From: Chloroflexota bacterium
GTDB lineage: Bacteria > Chloroflexota > Anaerolineae > Anaerolineales > Anaerolineaceae
Assembly (NCBI GenBank): GCA_012798515.1
Contig: JAAZNB010000090.1
Span: 1 to 41,694, forward strand
Reading direction: 5' to 3'
DNA length: 41,694 nt
How positions within the stretch are numbered: the first letter of the stretch is position 1; each line of letters starts with the position of its first letter. Of this stretch, positions 1 to 8,797 are shown piece by piece. Made by a program: the position numbers and the translations under genes. Under the pieces are notes generated by a model. It did not search any database. It saw only the letters and a program-made list of their open reading frames with translations, and was not told the origin of the DNA.

Positions 1-27
1 AGCACTGCCCAAATTTTGGTGTTGCGA

Positions 28-78
28 GGGATAAGCAGGCTCGCGCGGTGTGTATAATCTATCGAGCCTGCTTATCCC
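28..78 (-). terminator. 16-bp stem-loop downstream of the SDR gene
   Basis: A perfect 16-bp inverted repeat (arms 28-43 and 63-78, 19-nt loop) begins 8 nt past the stop of the minus-strand SDR gene. It is placed to end or protect that mRNA. No U-tract follows directly on the minus strand, so it is not a textbook intrinsic terminator. The loop contains TATAAT on the plus strand, probably by chance. Confidence 0.45.
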
Positions 79-86
79 GACGTTGC

Positions 87-872
87 TTAGGACATGACCA
101 TGCCGCCATCGACTTCGATGGCCTGTCCGGTGATGTAACGGGAATCTTCCGAAGCCAGGAAGGCGGCCACGCCGGCGATTTCCCACGGCTCGGCCAGGCG
201 TTTCATGGGGCAGTCGTTGGCCCGGGAGGCCAGCCATTCGTCGGTGGACAGGCCGTCACGGCCGCCGATCTGGGAGGCCACGAAGCGGACCATGTCGGTC
301 TTGGTGTTGCCCGGGCAGATGGCGTTGACGGTGACATGGCTTTCAGCGACTTCCATGGCGACCGAACGGGTCAGGCCGATGACGCCACTCTTGGAGGCTG
401 AATATTCGGCTGAGCCCGGCCAGCTGGTCTTCCCGGCCATGGAGGCGATGTTGATAATGCTACCGGAGCCCTGTTGGGCCAGGATGGGGGCGATGGCGCG
501 GTTGCAAATAAATACACCGGTTAAATTGATATCGATGGTGCGTTGCCACTGTTTGACCGGTAGTTCGGTCAATAAAGAACCCGAATAGACGCCGGCAGAG
601 GCGACGAGGATGTCGATTCGACCGAAGCGTTCCTGGACGGCCTGGACGGCGCTGTCTACATTGTCAGGATCGGCGACATTGCAATGGATTGCAATGGCTT
701 CGACGCCATTCGCAGTGCATTCTTCCACAGTCTGCGCATTGGCCGCATCATCCATATCCAGGCAGGCAACATTGGCGCCTTCTTGGGCAAATCGGAGGGC
801 GCAGGCTTTCCCAATACCGCGTCCTGCTCCTGTTACGACAGCAACCTGTCCTACAAATCGTTTCATCTCCAT
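87..872 (-). CDS. Short-chain dehydrogenase/reductase (classical SDR)
   Basis: A 261-residue classical SDR, the usual length for the family, which oxidises or reduces alcohol/ketone substrates with NAD(P)(H) in the cytoplasm. The N-terminal TGAGRGIG (residues 14-21) is the Rossmann nucleotide-binding motif. D40, at the end of the second strand (CLDMDD), favours NAD(H) over NADP(H). The catalytic residues S144, Y157 and K161 are all present, as is N116 of the tetrad. The usual NAG motif reads SAG (residues 92-94). The ATG at 872 is chosen because GAGG lies 7 nt upstream; an in-frame ATG two codons later is less well placed. The gene is divergent from the HAD gene and may be a single-gene unit. 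The substrate cannot be read from sequence; proximity to the dehydrogenase/ABC operon makes a catabolic role plausible. Confidence 0.93.
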   Translation of the reverse strand: MEMKRFVGQVAVVTGAGRGIGKACALRFAQEGANVACLDMDDAANAQTVEECTANGVEAIAIHCNVADPDNVDSAVQAVQERFGRIDILVASAGVYSGSLLTELPVKQWQRTIDINLTGVFICNRAIAPILAQQGSGSIINIASMAGKTSWPGSAEYSASKSGVIGLTRSVAMEVAESHVTVNAICPGNTKTDMVRFVASQIGGRDGLSTDEWLASRANDCPMKRLAEPWEIAGVAAFLASEDSRYITGQAIEVDGGMVMS

Positions 873-886
873 GGTTTTACCTCGCT

Positions 887-892
887 ATTATA
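887..892 (-). promoter_or_regulatory. -10 box of the SDR gene
   Basis: A perfect TATAAT on the minus strand lies 14 nt upstream of the SDR start codon. The expected transcription start is near 880, so the leader would be only about 8 nt and would begin at or within the GAGG ribosome-binding site. No good -35 hexamer sits 16-18 nt upstream. Confidence 0.45.
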
Positions 893-1133
893 GACTCAGA
901 TAGAAGATGTTGACTGGGAAGATCGAACGTTCCCGAAGGTCCGGAACTAATCTGTGTTAAAATCTGTGTGGCTCTCAGACTGAGGTGGGTGACTCTCCGC
1001 CCCCCTCTGAGTGGCCATAGATCTTGACCAAACCATTACCCGTAGGATCCAAATTTACGAGCGACAATTCCCTTCACCTGGCCAGCCCGGTCGAGTTGTG
1101 GCTCGGAATCCTTTCATTCATTGAGGCTGCTTC

Positions 1134-1979
1134 ATGAAACCCATTTCCCAAAGCCATCTGGATTTACGCTCCGTGCGCGCGTTGATCCTGGATGCCGATG
1201 GAACGCTGTGGTATGGAGATCGTTCCGTGCCCGGCGTTCCTGAGTTATTTGCCTTTCTTCGCGAACAGCGCATTGCGCACATTATTGCCACCAACAATTC
1301 AGTCCATCCGGCGCCGGTCATCCTGGCCAAGCTGGAACGCTTTGGCGTCCGGCTGGGAGCGGAGCACCTGATCACGTGCACGGAAGTGACGTCGAGCTAT
1401 TTGAAGGATCGTTTTCCCAGGGGCGCCAAAGTGTATCCCATTGGGCAGCGGGGGCTACTGGAGGCGCTCCAGGCAGGTGGCTACGAAATCCTCACCGACG
1501 TCAGCCAGAAGGCGGACGCGGTGGTCGTGGGCGCCGATCCGACCCTGACCTACGAGAAACTCAAATATGCCGTGCTGCACATCCAGCGGGGGGCCATCTT
1601 TGTTGGCACCAATCCGGATGTGGTCTCTCCGAACTCAGAAGGGCTGCTGCCGGAGGCCGGGGCGATCCAGGCCGCAGTGGCGGCCGCCACCGGGATCTCT
1701 CCGGTGGTGATGGGAAAACCGCAGCCTTACCTGTTTCAGATGGCGGTCAAGAAAATCGGCAGCCAGCCGGCAGAGACGGCCGTGATCGGCGACCGGTTGG
1801 ATACCGACATCCTGGGCGGCCACACAGTGGGGCTGCACACCATCCTGGTGGAAACCGGGGTGGACCGTGCCAGCAGCATCTCGGAGAAGCAGGTCAACCC
1901 AGAAATGGTCGTCACCGACCTGGTGGCGCTGGTGCAGGCGTGGAGGGAACAACTCCAATGCGTAGGCTGCGCCGGTTGA
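1134..1979 (+). CDS. HAD-superfamily phosphatase, subfamily IIA (NagD/PGP-like)
   Basis: A 281-residue haloacid-dehalogenase-type phosphatase related to NagD, p-nitrophenylphosphatase and phosphoglycolate phosphatase. Motif I is DADGTLW (residues 20-26), with the nucleophile Asp and the general acid Asp in place. Motif II is the TNN stretch near residue 55. The Lys motif is GKPQP near residue 197, and motif IV is GDRLDTD near residue 222. The large C2-type cap between motifs II and III is typical of subfamily IIA. The ATG at 1134 has GAGG 8 nt upstream. It converges on the dehydrogenase alpha-subunit gene, whose stop is 116 nt away. The phosphorylated substrate is unknown; a sugar phosphate, phosphoglycolate or nucleotide are all possible. 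Confidence 0.92.
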   Translation: MKPISQSHLDLRSVRALILDADGTLWYGDRSVPGVPELFAFLREQRIAHIIATNNSVHPAPVILAKLERFGVRLGAEHLITCTEVTSSYLKDRFPRGAKVYPIGQRGLLEALQAGGYEILTDVSQKADAVVVGADPTLTYEKLKYAVLHIQRGAIFVGTNPDVVSPNSEGLLPEAGAIQAAVAAATGISPVVMGKPQPYLFQMAVKKIGSQPAETAVIGDRLDTDILGGHTVGLHTILVETGVDRASSISEKQVNPEMVVTDLVALVQAWREQLQCVGCAG

Positions 1980-2095
1980 CCGGTTGGGCCCGGGCGGGTG
2001 ATTGGGTCTGTCTGGTTTGATTATTAAAGAACGATCTTCTTGTGGAAGCCTGACGGGCTTCAATCGCATCCTGTGGCGGTTAGACCTCTGCGACC

Positions 2096-3535
2096 TCAGG
2101 GCTCATCATTGGATTCGGCGGCCAGGGCCAGTGCTGAGACTGGTAAAGGCTGCAAGGGGGGCCGGACGGTAAAAGCGCCCAGTGAATCCAAAGTGACCGT
2201 GGGGTCGTCGAGGATACGCTGGATCATTCGGGCGACCCATAGCTCGCAAATGCGCCCCTGGCAGTTCCCCATACCGGTGCGGGTCAGCATCTTCACTTCG
2301 TTGACGCTGCGCGCGCCCATGTGCACCGCTTCCCGGATCTGGCCCAGCGTGACCTCTTCACAGCGGCAGATCACGGTCGTTTCGTCAGGAATGGCTGTCA
2401 GGCCGGGCAGGGGCGCAAACACGTTTTCGAGGAAACGGGCAAAACGCTGCTGGCGTTTCAGAGCCGGTTGGATGCGCTGGTAGGCCGTGTTCAACTGGCC
2501 GTCGCTGATCTGTTGCAGTCGCTGGGCGACGGCCAACCCGGCCACCTGCCCCTCGAGCCGCGCCAGCTCGGCACCACCGATGCCGGCCGCGTCGCCGACC
2601 ACGAACAGGCCGGGCAGCGTGGTTTGGAAGATCTTATCCCGTTCAGGTATCCAGCCTGTCTGGCCCTGGCGCTGGATGTGTTTGCAACCCAACATGCGGC
2701 TCAAGCCTGTATTGGGGATCAATCCAAAACCGGTGATGATCGTGTCCACTGCGAGGGTCTCTTGACTGCCCGGAATAGGATGCCCATCCGGGCTCAGGCG
2801 AGCAATAACTGCTTCTTCGACGCCCGTATCCCCGTGGGCAGCCACGACCGACCAGCCCAGGCGATAGGGCGTCCGGGAGCGCAGCATGGCGTAGCTATAC
2901 TCTCCACCTTCGGCCATCCGTCCCCACTGCCCCCAGGCAGCGGGCAGGTTGCGCAGCCCATTCCACACCGGTTGGGAGGATTCCAAAACGGCGGCAACTT
3001 CGACCCCGGCATGGATCAGCTCGGCCGCGGTGGCCAGCTGGAGAGGCCCGCTACCCGAAATGAGCACCCGTTGTCCGGGGAAGACGCGTTGATTCTTGAT
3101 CAGACCTTGCGCCGCGCCGGCGGTGAACACCCCCGGCAGGGTCCAACCGGGGAAAGGCAGGGGAAAATCATAAGCGCCGCTGGCGATAATCACGGCGTGG
3201 GCTCGTAGCTGGGCAGGGGCATCGGGGCCGTACAACGCCAGGGTATACAGCGGGTCGTCTGGCCGGGTGAATGCTCCCCAGACCAGGGTGTTGTACAGCC
3301 GCCGGATGGGGGCGCTCTCCACCATGTGGATGAGCAGTTGGGCCTCTTTCTGAACGGAGGTCTTCGTATTAGACCCAGCCTCAAAAGGCTCGGGGAACTG
3401 CTGGTAATACTGGCCGCCGGCCTGCGGGCTGCCATCGATGAGGACAACGTCCACCCCGTATTCTGAAGCAGTTAGTGCTGCCTCCAGGCCGGCCGGTCCG
3501 GCGCCAATCACGGCGAGCTGGATATCTGTGCTCAT
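2096..3535 (-). CDS. FAD/[2Fe-2S] alpha subunit of an opine oxidase/HcnB-type dehydrogenase
   Basis: A 479-residue NAD(P)/FAD-type disulfide-oxidoreductase-fold protein matching the alpha subunit of heterotrimeric opine oxidases, HcnB and archaeal proline dehydrogenase. The N-terminus has the dinucleotide motif GAGPAG. A second Rossmann motif (GSGPLQLA) lies mid-protein, and the FAD-closing motif GDAAGIGGAE is near residue 315. The C-terminal BFD-like domain has Cys390, Cys392, Cys425 and Cys430, suited to a [2Fe-2S] cluster. The start used is the ATG at 3535, which overlaps the stop of the ferredoxin-like gene as ATGA, a sign of translational coupling; a start three codons upstream is possible but less likely. 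It is the last gene of the eight-gene operon and probably passes electrons from the flavin beta subunit onward. The true substrate is unknown. Confidence 0.9.
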   Translation of the reverse strand: MSTDIQLAVIGAGPAGLEAALTASEYGVDVVLIDGSPQAGGQYYQQFPEPFEAGSNTKTSVQKEAQLLIHMVESAPIRRLYNTLVWGAFTRPDDPLYTLALYGPDAPAQLRAHAVIIASGAYDFPLPFPGWTLPGVFTAGAAQGLIKNQRVFPGQRVLISGSGPLQLATAAELIHAGVEVAAVLESSQPVWNGLRNLPAAWGQWGRMAEGGEYSYAMLRSRTPYRLGWSVVAAHGDTGVEEAVIARLSPDGHPIPGSQETLAVDTIITGFGLIPNTGLSRMLGCKHIQRQGQTGWIPERDKIFQTTLPGLFVVGDAAGIGGAELARLEGQVAGLAVAQRLQQISDGQLNTAYQRIQPALKRQQRFARFLENVFAPLPGLTAIPDETTVICRCEEVTLGQIREAVHMGARSVNEVKMLTRTGMGNCQGRICELWVARMIQRILDDPTVTLDSLGAFTVRPPLQPLPVSALALAAESNDEP

Positions 3536-3837
3536 AATGACCACTCCGCGCGAGTCTCGACGTGCATCCCTTCGTAAACCTGGGTCATGCAGGCGCGCAC
3601 GGCGTTGACGTGGTCAACGGTGACCAGGCATTCGAAACAAACCCCCATCCCGCAATAGATCCCGCGTGGGCTATTCGTCTTGGGGGTATGGCGAAAGACA
3701 CGCAGACCCGCGGCCAACATCGCCGCGGCGATCGTTTCGCCTTCATAGGCAATCAAGGGATTGCCGTCTACGTAAATTTCTACGGCTTTCCCTCGCTTGA
3801 CCGGCGGGAGCAGGTTGGTAGCCTTTTCGATCCTCAT
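3532..3837 (-). CDS. Small [2Fe-2S] ferredoxin-like subunit (HcnA/OoxC-like)
   Basis: A 101-residue 2Fe-2S protein. Cys62, Cys67, Cys70 and Cys83 form the plant-type C-x4-C-x2-C...C pattern (CGMGVCFEC, then RACMT). The N-terminal half has the beta-grasp sequence expected of this fold. In HcnABC and opine/hydroxyproline dehydrogenases a protein of this size bridges the two flavin subunits. Its gene lies between the genes for those two flavoproteins, 16 nt after the beta subunit and overlapping the alpha subunit by 4 nt, so the three should be made together. The ATG at 3837 gives an N-terminus typical of the family. Confidence 0.9.
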   Translation of the reverse strand: MRIEKATNLLPPVKRGKAVEIYVDGNPLIAYEGETIAAAMLAAGLRVFRHTPKTNSPRGIYCGMGVCFECLVTVDHVNAVRACMTQVYEGMHVETRAEWSL

Positions 3838-3853
3838 CAGACTGATTACCTTC

Positions 3854-5011
3854 TTAAGCTCCGCTGCAAGACGGTGAAAACAACCGGCGCGGAGAAAATG
3901 TCGATTGCCAGTCGGGGGACTCGCCGTTCACGAGCCAGGCGGCTGCCTGCCGGCTGAGCAAGGGGATCGTCGGAATCGCCAGGTGAAAGCCGGCCGTCAC
4001 GAACAGGTTGTCGTATCCCGGCAGCCAGCCCAGTGCGGGGAGGTAATCGGGCAGGTAGGGGCTGGGCGCCGACCAGGTACGCAGGAATCGCACCCGGCGC
4101 AAGTCGGGGAACCTCTCGGCGAACAGGCGGGCAATGGCGGGCATTCCCCACGCAGAACTGCGGGGATCGATCTGCTCGCTTTTTTCGATGGCATTCGAGA
4201 TCAACAGGGTGCCATTGGGATGTTGGCCCAGGCCCAGGGTGACGGTTTGATCCTGGCCGTGTACCACCTCATAGAAACCGGTCATGCCGATGTGGTGGTG
4301 AATCAGGCGTGGCAGCGGTTCGGTAATCACGGCCTCGGCGTGGGAGAACTTCATGGGAAAGTCGATGCCCAGGGAAGCGAGGACCTGCCCGCTCCAGGCG
4401 CCGCAGGCCAGAATCACCGTCCCGGCGGAGTAGCTGGCTTGAGCGGTTTGGACGCCGGTGATATGGCCGTGTTGCTGGAGCCAGCCGGTGACTGCTGCGC
4501 CGGTTTCGATGGCGGCTCCGGCCTGCCGGGCAGCGTGAGCAAAGCCCAGGCAAAAGCGGAACGGATTGAGATGACCTTCCAGGGAGTAAGACGCGCCCAG
4601 GAGGTCTTGCGTATACAGCTGCGGCTCCAGGGATTGCAAAGACTTCCGGTCCAGCATTTCGGCCGGCAGATCGCGGGCACGCAGCCGCTCGACGCAAGCA
4701 CTGTATTCCTGCCATTCCTGTGCATTGCGCAACAAGGTAAGGTGCCCGGGAAGCTCCCACTCCAGGTCCAGGTCCAGTTCCTGTGGAAGCTGGCTGAGAT
4801 AGCGGAAGCCTGCGACGAGCAGGTCGAGGTAATCCTCAGTGTGGGCATCGATGACCTGAGCCCGGCCCGCACAGGCGCCGGAAGTTCCGCTGCCCAGGCG
4901 ATTTGCCTCCAGCAAGCGGACTTCCGACCCGGCGCGGGCCAGGTAATATGCTATTGCCGTCCCCGCAAAACCACCACCGATGATCAAGAATTCGGAAGTG
5001 TTACCCGGCAT
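3854..5011 (-). CDS. FAD-dependent beta subunit (DadA/HcnC/OoxB-like amine dehydrogenase)
   Basis: A 385-residue DAO-family flavoprotein related to sarcosine oxidase beta subunit, HcnC and OoxB. The N-terminal FAD motif is GGGFAG (residues 12-17), followed by an acidic residue at the end of the second strand and a GSGTSGACAG segment. The C-terminal FAD motif lies around LPALGWLPGYDNLFVTAG. This subunit should hold the substrate site and oxidise a C-N bond in an amino acid, N-methyl amino acid or opine. A second homologue of nearly equal length lies at 18792-19940, and the two share a distinctive block (FYE..HG...LGLG.HPNG). The gene follows the permease gene by 24 nt and precedes the Fe-S subunit by 16 nt. 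The gene order beta-gamma-alpha differs from hcnA-B-C. Confidence 0.9.
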   Translation of the reverse strand: MPGNTSEFLIIGGGFAGTAIAYYLARAGSEVRLLEANRLGSGTSGACAGRAQVIDAHTEDYLDLLVAGFRYLSQLPQELDLDLEWELPGHLTLLRNAQEWQEYSACVERLRARDLPAEMLDRKSLQSLEPQLYTQDLLGASYSLEGHLNPFRFCLGFAHAARQAGAAIETGAAVTGWLQQHGHITGVQTAQASYSAGTVILACGAWSGQVLASLGIDFPMKFSHAEAVITEPLPRLIHHHIGMTGFYEVVHGQDQTVTLGLGQHPNGTLLISNAIEKSEQIDPRSSAWGMPAIARLFAERFPDLRRVRFLRTWSAPSPYLPDYLPALGWLPGYDNLFVTAGFHLAIPTIPLLSRQAAAWLVNGESPDWQSTFSPRRLFSPSCSGA

Positions 5012-5035
5012 AGATCGCCTTCTTCGACCTCAAAG

Positions 5036-5995
5036 TTACTTTTCTTCTCTCTGGTAGGGCGCTCCCGATGCGGCCGGCCAGCTGGCCTTGCCTACGAAGA
5101 GCACCAGGGCTAGTAAAGTGACCACATAAGGGAAGGCAACCATGGCCTGGTAGGGAATGTCCAGGTTCAAAGTCTGCATGCGCAGTTGCAATGCATCGGC
5201 GGTGCCGAACAACAATGACCCGAGAAAGGCACCGACGGGTTCCCATTTGCCGAACACAATGGCAGTATAAGCGATGAATCCACGCCCGCTGGTCATGTTC
5301 TGCTGGAAAGTGTTCAAGACGCCGATGGACAGGAAGGCGCCGGCCAGCCCGGCCAGGAAACCGCAGAACAGCAGGCTCAGGTAACGTACTTTGATGACGC
5401 TGATCCCGACCGTATCGGCTGCATGGGGGTGTTCTCCGACGGCGCGGACTTTGAGCCCCCAGGTAGTGCGATAGAGGACGAACCAGATGGTGGGTACCAG
5501 CAGAAAGGCCAGGTAAACCAGGGGTAAATGGTTGAAGAAGATCGGGCCAAGGACGGGGATATCGCCCAACAGCGGGATCTTCCAAACCGAGAGGGAAGGC
5601 ACCTGAATGACGTTTTGGATGACTTCGCCCGACCCGCCTGAGAAAGCCATCACGTAGAGCAGGCTGGACAACCCGGTGGCGCCCATATTCAAGGCCACAC
5701 AGGTCACGATCTGGTTGGCGCCAACCGATACGGCCATGACGGCGTAGATCAATCCCATGATCAGGCCGAACAAACCGGCTACCAGCAGGCCAACCCAGAC
5801 GTTGTTGGTCAAGCCACTGCCGATGATCCCCCCAATGGTGCCCATGAGCATCATGGACTCCATACTAAAGGTGACCAGGCCGGCCCTTTCGGCAATGATA
5901 CCGCCCATGGTTGCCAGGATGAGGGGTGTCGCCATGCGGACGATGGCAGCATAGAATTCTACGGAGCCAAATATCTGTAACAATTGGTCAAGCAT
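5036..5995 (-). CDS. ABC transporter permease (NupQ/BmpD-like, nucleoside family)
   Basis: A 319-residue very hydrophobic inner-membrane permease of the branched-chain/ribose/nucleoside (BPD_transp_2) family. It shows the characteristic N-terminal ILATMGGIIAERAG block, glycine-rich helices with TIGGIIG, and the conserved GLKVRAVGEHPHAADTVGI cytoplasmic loop that docks on the ATPase. The ATG at 5995 is preferred over a longer open frame because GAGGTG sits 6 nt before it. It overlaps the upstream permease gene by 8 nt. It pairs with that permease to form the channel of the BMP-type importer, and the flavoprotein operon continues directly downstream, implying that the imported molecule is what the dehydrogenase oxidises. 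Confidence 0.93.
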   Translation of the reverse strand: MLDQLLQIFGSVEFYAAIVRMATPLILATMGGIIAERAGLVTFSMESMMLMGTIGGIIGSGLTNNVWVGLLVAGLFGLIMGLIYAVMAVSVGANQIVTCVALNMGATGLSSLLYVMAFSGGSGEVIQNVIQVPSLSVWKIPLLGDIPVLGPIFFNHLPLVYLAFLLVPTIWFVLYRTTWGLKVRAVGEHPHAADTVGISVIKVRYLSLLFCGFLAGLAGAFLSIGVLNTFQQNMTSGRGFIAYTAIVFGKWEPVGAFLGSLLFGTADALQLRMQTLNLDIPYQAMVAFPYVVTLLALVLFVGKASWPAASGAPYQREEK

Positions 5996-7247
5996 GGGAC
6001 ACCTCATCCGCGACAGGTTGGGCTTCGACGCTGGCCTTGTTTTGTTTCGACAGGCGAGCGATCTTCAGCCGGGATTGCAAGTCGATGGTAGTTCCGGCGA
6101 TGGCAAATAAGATGGCGAAGGACTGGATGACGTACACTACCGAGATCGGCACGTGGGAGATGATCTGCATCTTGTTCGCCCCGGCACGCAGCGCCCCGAA
6201 GAACACGGCGCTGAGGAAGGCCCCAACCGGGTGTAACTGGCCGATCAAGGCTACCGGAATGCCGGTGAAACCGGCATCGACGAGGAAATTATCGATAATG
6301 CGATGCTGGGTGCCCAACACCTCGGCTGCCCCGGCCAAGCCAGCCAGGCTACCGCTGATGAAGGCCGTGATGATGATGGTGCGTTTGACGTTGATGCCCA
6401 TGAACTTGGCGGCAGTGGGGTTGATCCCAACGGCGCGGGCCTGATAACCGATGGAAGTCTTGAAGAAAATGATGTAGACGACGATGACGGCAAGGATGGC
6501 CAGTAAGGGAGCCATGGTGATACGACCGATGGCAGGGTTGCTGATCAGGCTCTGATACCAGGCTGTCGATCCGAACAGGTTGGCGACCCAGTTGGCGTTC
6601 AATAAGTGTTCCAGGGAAGGCAGCTCGGCGGCTGCAGCGATGGGCGCCGACTTGGGAAAGGGTTGGGATGGGTCTTTGATGCCTAACCAGTTGACGAAGC
6701 TCCAGGCCATATCAATGCCGCGCATGGGATGGTCGACGCGCAGGCTCCAGGCGAAGAATTGGATGGCGATGTAGTTCAAGAGCAGGGTGGTCAACACTTC
6801 GTTGAAACCGCGTGTGGCTTTCAACACGCCCGGGATCAGGGCAAAACAGGCGCCGGCCAGGCCGGCCGCCAGGAGACAGGCCGGCAGGAGGAGCCAGCCC
6901 GGCCAATCGACGAAGGTGACACCCACCCAGGTAGCGGCCAGGGCGCCCATGAAAAGCTGGCCTTCGGCTCCGACGTTGAAGAAACCGCTGCGGTAACCAT
7001 AAGCCACGGCCAGGCCGGTAAAGGCCAGCGGGGTAAGGCGGATCAAAGTGGTCGCAATGGCTGAGGGGCTGCCGAAGGCGCCACTGAACAAGGCGGCGTA
7101 GGCCTCCAATGGATTCGAGCCCCAAATTGCGATCAAGATACCACTGGCAAAGAATGCGGCCAATATCGCCAGTAACGGGACGAGGATGCTGAAGGATTTC
7201 TCGATGTATTCTTGCCAGAGATTGGTAAAGGAATTTTGTCTTTTCAT
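5988..7247 (-). CDS. ABC transporter permease (NupP/BmpC-like, nucleoside family)
   Basis: A 419-residue permease, the longer of the two membrane subunits in BMP/nucleoside importers. The N-terminus carries one helix (residues about 18-40), and the following GSPSAIATTLIRLTPLAFTGLAVAYGYRSGFFNVGAEGQ region is the family's signature. The coupling loop GYQARAVGINPTAAKFMGI is conserved. An insert of about 45 residues between membrane segments (near residues 180-225, rich in Pro, Ala and Ser) probably faces outside. The start ATG overlaps the ATPase stop as ATGA at 7244-7247, so the two genes are translationally coupled. The charged C-terminus (SRLKIARLSKQNKAS) is cytoplasmic. Confidence 0.93.
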   Translation of the reverse strand: MKRQNSFTNLWQEYIEKSFSILVPLLAILAAFFASGILIAIWGSNPLEAYAALFSGAFGSPSAIATTLIRLTPLAFTGLAVAYGYRSGFFNVGAEGQLFMGALAATWVGVTFVDWPGWLLLPACLLAAGLAGACFALIPGVLKATRGFNEVLTTLLLNYIAIQFFAWSLRVDHPMRGIDMAWSFVNWLGIKDPSQPFPKSAPIAAAAELPSLEHLLNANWVANLFGSTAWYQSLISNPAIGRITMAPLLAILAVIVVYIIFFKTSIGYQARAVGINPTAAKFMGINVKRTIIITAFISGSLAGLAGAAEVLGTQHRIIDNFLVDAGFTGIPVALIGQLHPVGAFLSAVFFGALRAGANKMQIISHVPISVVYVIQSFAILFAIAGTTIDLQSRLKIARLSKQNKASVEAQPVADEVSHA

Positions 7248-8797
7248 TTTACTTGCTCTGTTTCGGGTGTGGATGGGGTTCCAGAATCGATGCGGCGTAC
7301 ACCGGCCATCATTTCACCGATGAGCTGAATATCGGCATCTTTGGCAGATACGATGCCCATGATTTCACCTTCATACATGACCGCAATACGGTCAGAGAGC
7401 GAAAGAACTTCTTCCAATTCGGTCGAGATGAGCAGAATGGCGGCGCCGTTCTTACGCGCTTCCAACATTTCACGATGTACGTATTCGGTTGCCCCAATGT
7501 CGAGGCCGCGGGTGGGCTGTGAAGCGATCAGCAGGTCTGGTTTGCGGCTCAGCTCGCGCGCCAGGACAACTTTTTGCTGGTTTCCGCCGGACAGCAGCTT
7601 GACTTTCAAGTCCGAACCCGGAGTGCGGACGTCGAAATCATGAATGGCCTTATCGACGAACTGGTCGATGACCTTCTCCTTCAAGAAAACGCCGTTGGCG
7701 ATTTCTTTGCTCCAGAAAGTCTTCCCGATCAGGTTTTCTTCGATGGTAAAGTCCATCAAGAGCCCCATGTGTTGGCGGTCAGGCGGGATATAGGAGACGT
7801 TCATCTCCAGGATCTCGCGCGGCGAGCGGTTGGTGGCGTCTTTCCCGTTGACGGTGATCTTGCCTTGACGGCTGGAGCGCATCCCGGCAATGGCATCTGC
7901 CAGCTCGGTCTGGCCATTGCCATCCACACCGGCGATGCCAAAGATCTCACCGTGGCGGATCTCGAAAGAGATATCCTTGATGGCGGTCAGCCCGCGGTCG
8001 TCCTCGGCAATGAGATCCTGGATGGAGAGAACCACGTCACCTTTCTCGACCTCGGGTTTGTCGATGTTCAGGAATACTTCACGGCCGACCATCATGCGCG
8101 CCAGTTCTTGTTTGTTGGTGTCCGCCGTGTCGACGGTGGCCACTTTGTGGCCGTCGCGCAGCACGGTCACCCGGTCGCAAACGGCCATCACCTCTTCCAG
8201 CTTGTGGGTGATGAAGATGATCGATAACCCTTCAGCCACCAGGGTCTTGAGGACGTTGAACAGCTCAACCACTTCATTGGGGGTCAAGACAGCGGTGGGT
8301 TCGTCCAGGATCAACAATTGGGCGTTGCGGTACAGCGCTTTAAGGATTTCGACGCGCTGCTGGATCCCAACTGGCAGCTGCCAGATGAAAGCCTTGGGAT
8401 CGACGTTGAGGTGATAACGTTTGGCGCATTCGCGGATATCACCTTCAACGCTGTTCAAGTCCAGGAAGGGCTCTCGACGAGAAGGCAGGCCCAGGATCAC
8501 ATTTTCGGCCACGCTCAACGGGGGCACCAGCATGAAATGTTGGTGAACCATACCAATGCCCAGTTCGATAGCGTCGCGAGCCTGGTGGATGGTTACTTCG
8601 TTTTCTTTCCAGAATATCTTCCCACTGGTGGGAAGATAAACGCCATACACACAGTTCATTAATGTGGATTTCCCGGCGCCGTTTTCGCCCAGCAGTGCAT
8701 GAATCTCACCTTTGCGGATATCCAGGTCGATATTACTGTTGGCAACGACACCTGGAAATGTTTTAGACAACTTTTCCAGCCGGAGGAGTTCAGTCAT
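7244..8797 (-). CDS. Double-domain ABC ATPase (NupO/RbsA-like)
   Basis: A 517-residue protein with two tandem nucleotide-binding domains that powers the BMP importer from the cytoplasmic side. The first domain has a full Walker A (GENGAGKST near residue 38), a degenerate signature (LPVGIQQR) and Walker B LLILDEPTAVLTP. In the second domain the Walker A reads GVDGNGQTE, lacking the usual Lys, the signature is LSGGNQQK, and Walker B ends SQPTRG, with Ser in place of Asp. This asymmetric pattern is normal for the RbsA/NupO family. The ATG at 8797 has AGGG 9 nt upstream. The gene lies 337 nt after the binding-protein gene, separated from it by a strong hairpin. Confidence 0.95.
   Translation of the reverse strand: MTELLRLEKLSKTFPGVVANSNIDLDIRKGEIHALLGENGAGKSTLMNCVYGVYLPTSGKIFWKENEVTIHQARDAIELGIGMVHQHFMLVPPLSVAENVILGLPSRREPFLDLNSVEGDIRECAKRYHLNVDPKAFIWQLPVGIQQRVEILKALYRNAQLLILDEPTAVLTPNEVVELFNVLKTLVAEGLSIIFITHKLEEVMAVCDRVTVLRDGHKVATVDTADTNKQELARMMVGREVFLNIDKPEVEKGDVVLSIQDLIAEDDRGLTAIKDISFEIRHGEIFGIAGVDGNGQTELADAIAGMRSSRQGKITVNGKDATNRSPREILEMNVSYIPPDRQHMGLLMDFTIEENLIGKTFWSKEIANGVFLKEKVIDQFVDKAIHDFDVRTPGSDLKVKLLSGGNQQKVVLARELSRKPDLLIASQPTRGLDIGATEYVHREMLEARKNGAAILLISTELEEVLSLSDRIAVMYEGEIMGIVSAKDADIQLIGEMMAGVRRIDSGTPSTPETEQVK

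Noticed and set aside
2096-5011. Naming the trimer as hydrogen cyanide synthase
   Set aside because: The subunits resemble HcnABC, but opine, hydroxyproline and proline dehydrogenases share the same architecture, the gene order differs, and a transporter is attached. No specific substrate can be claimed.
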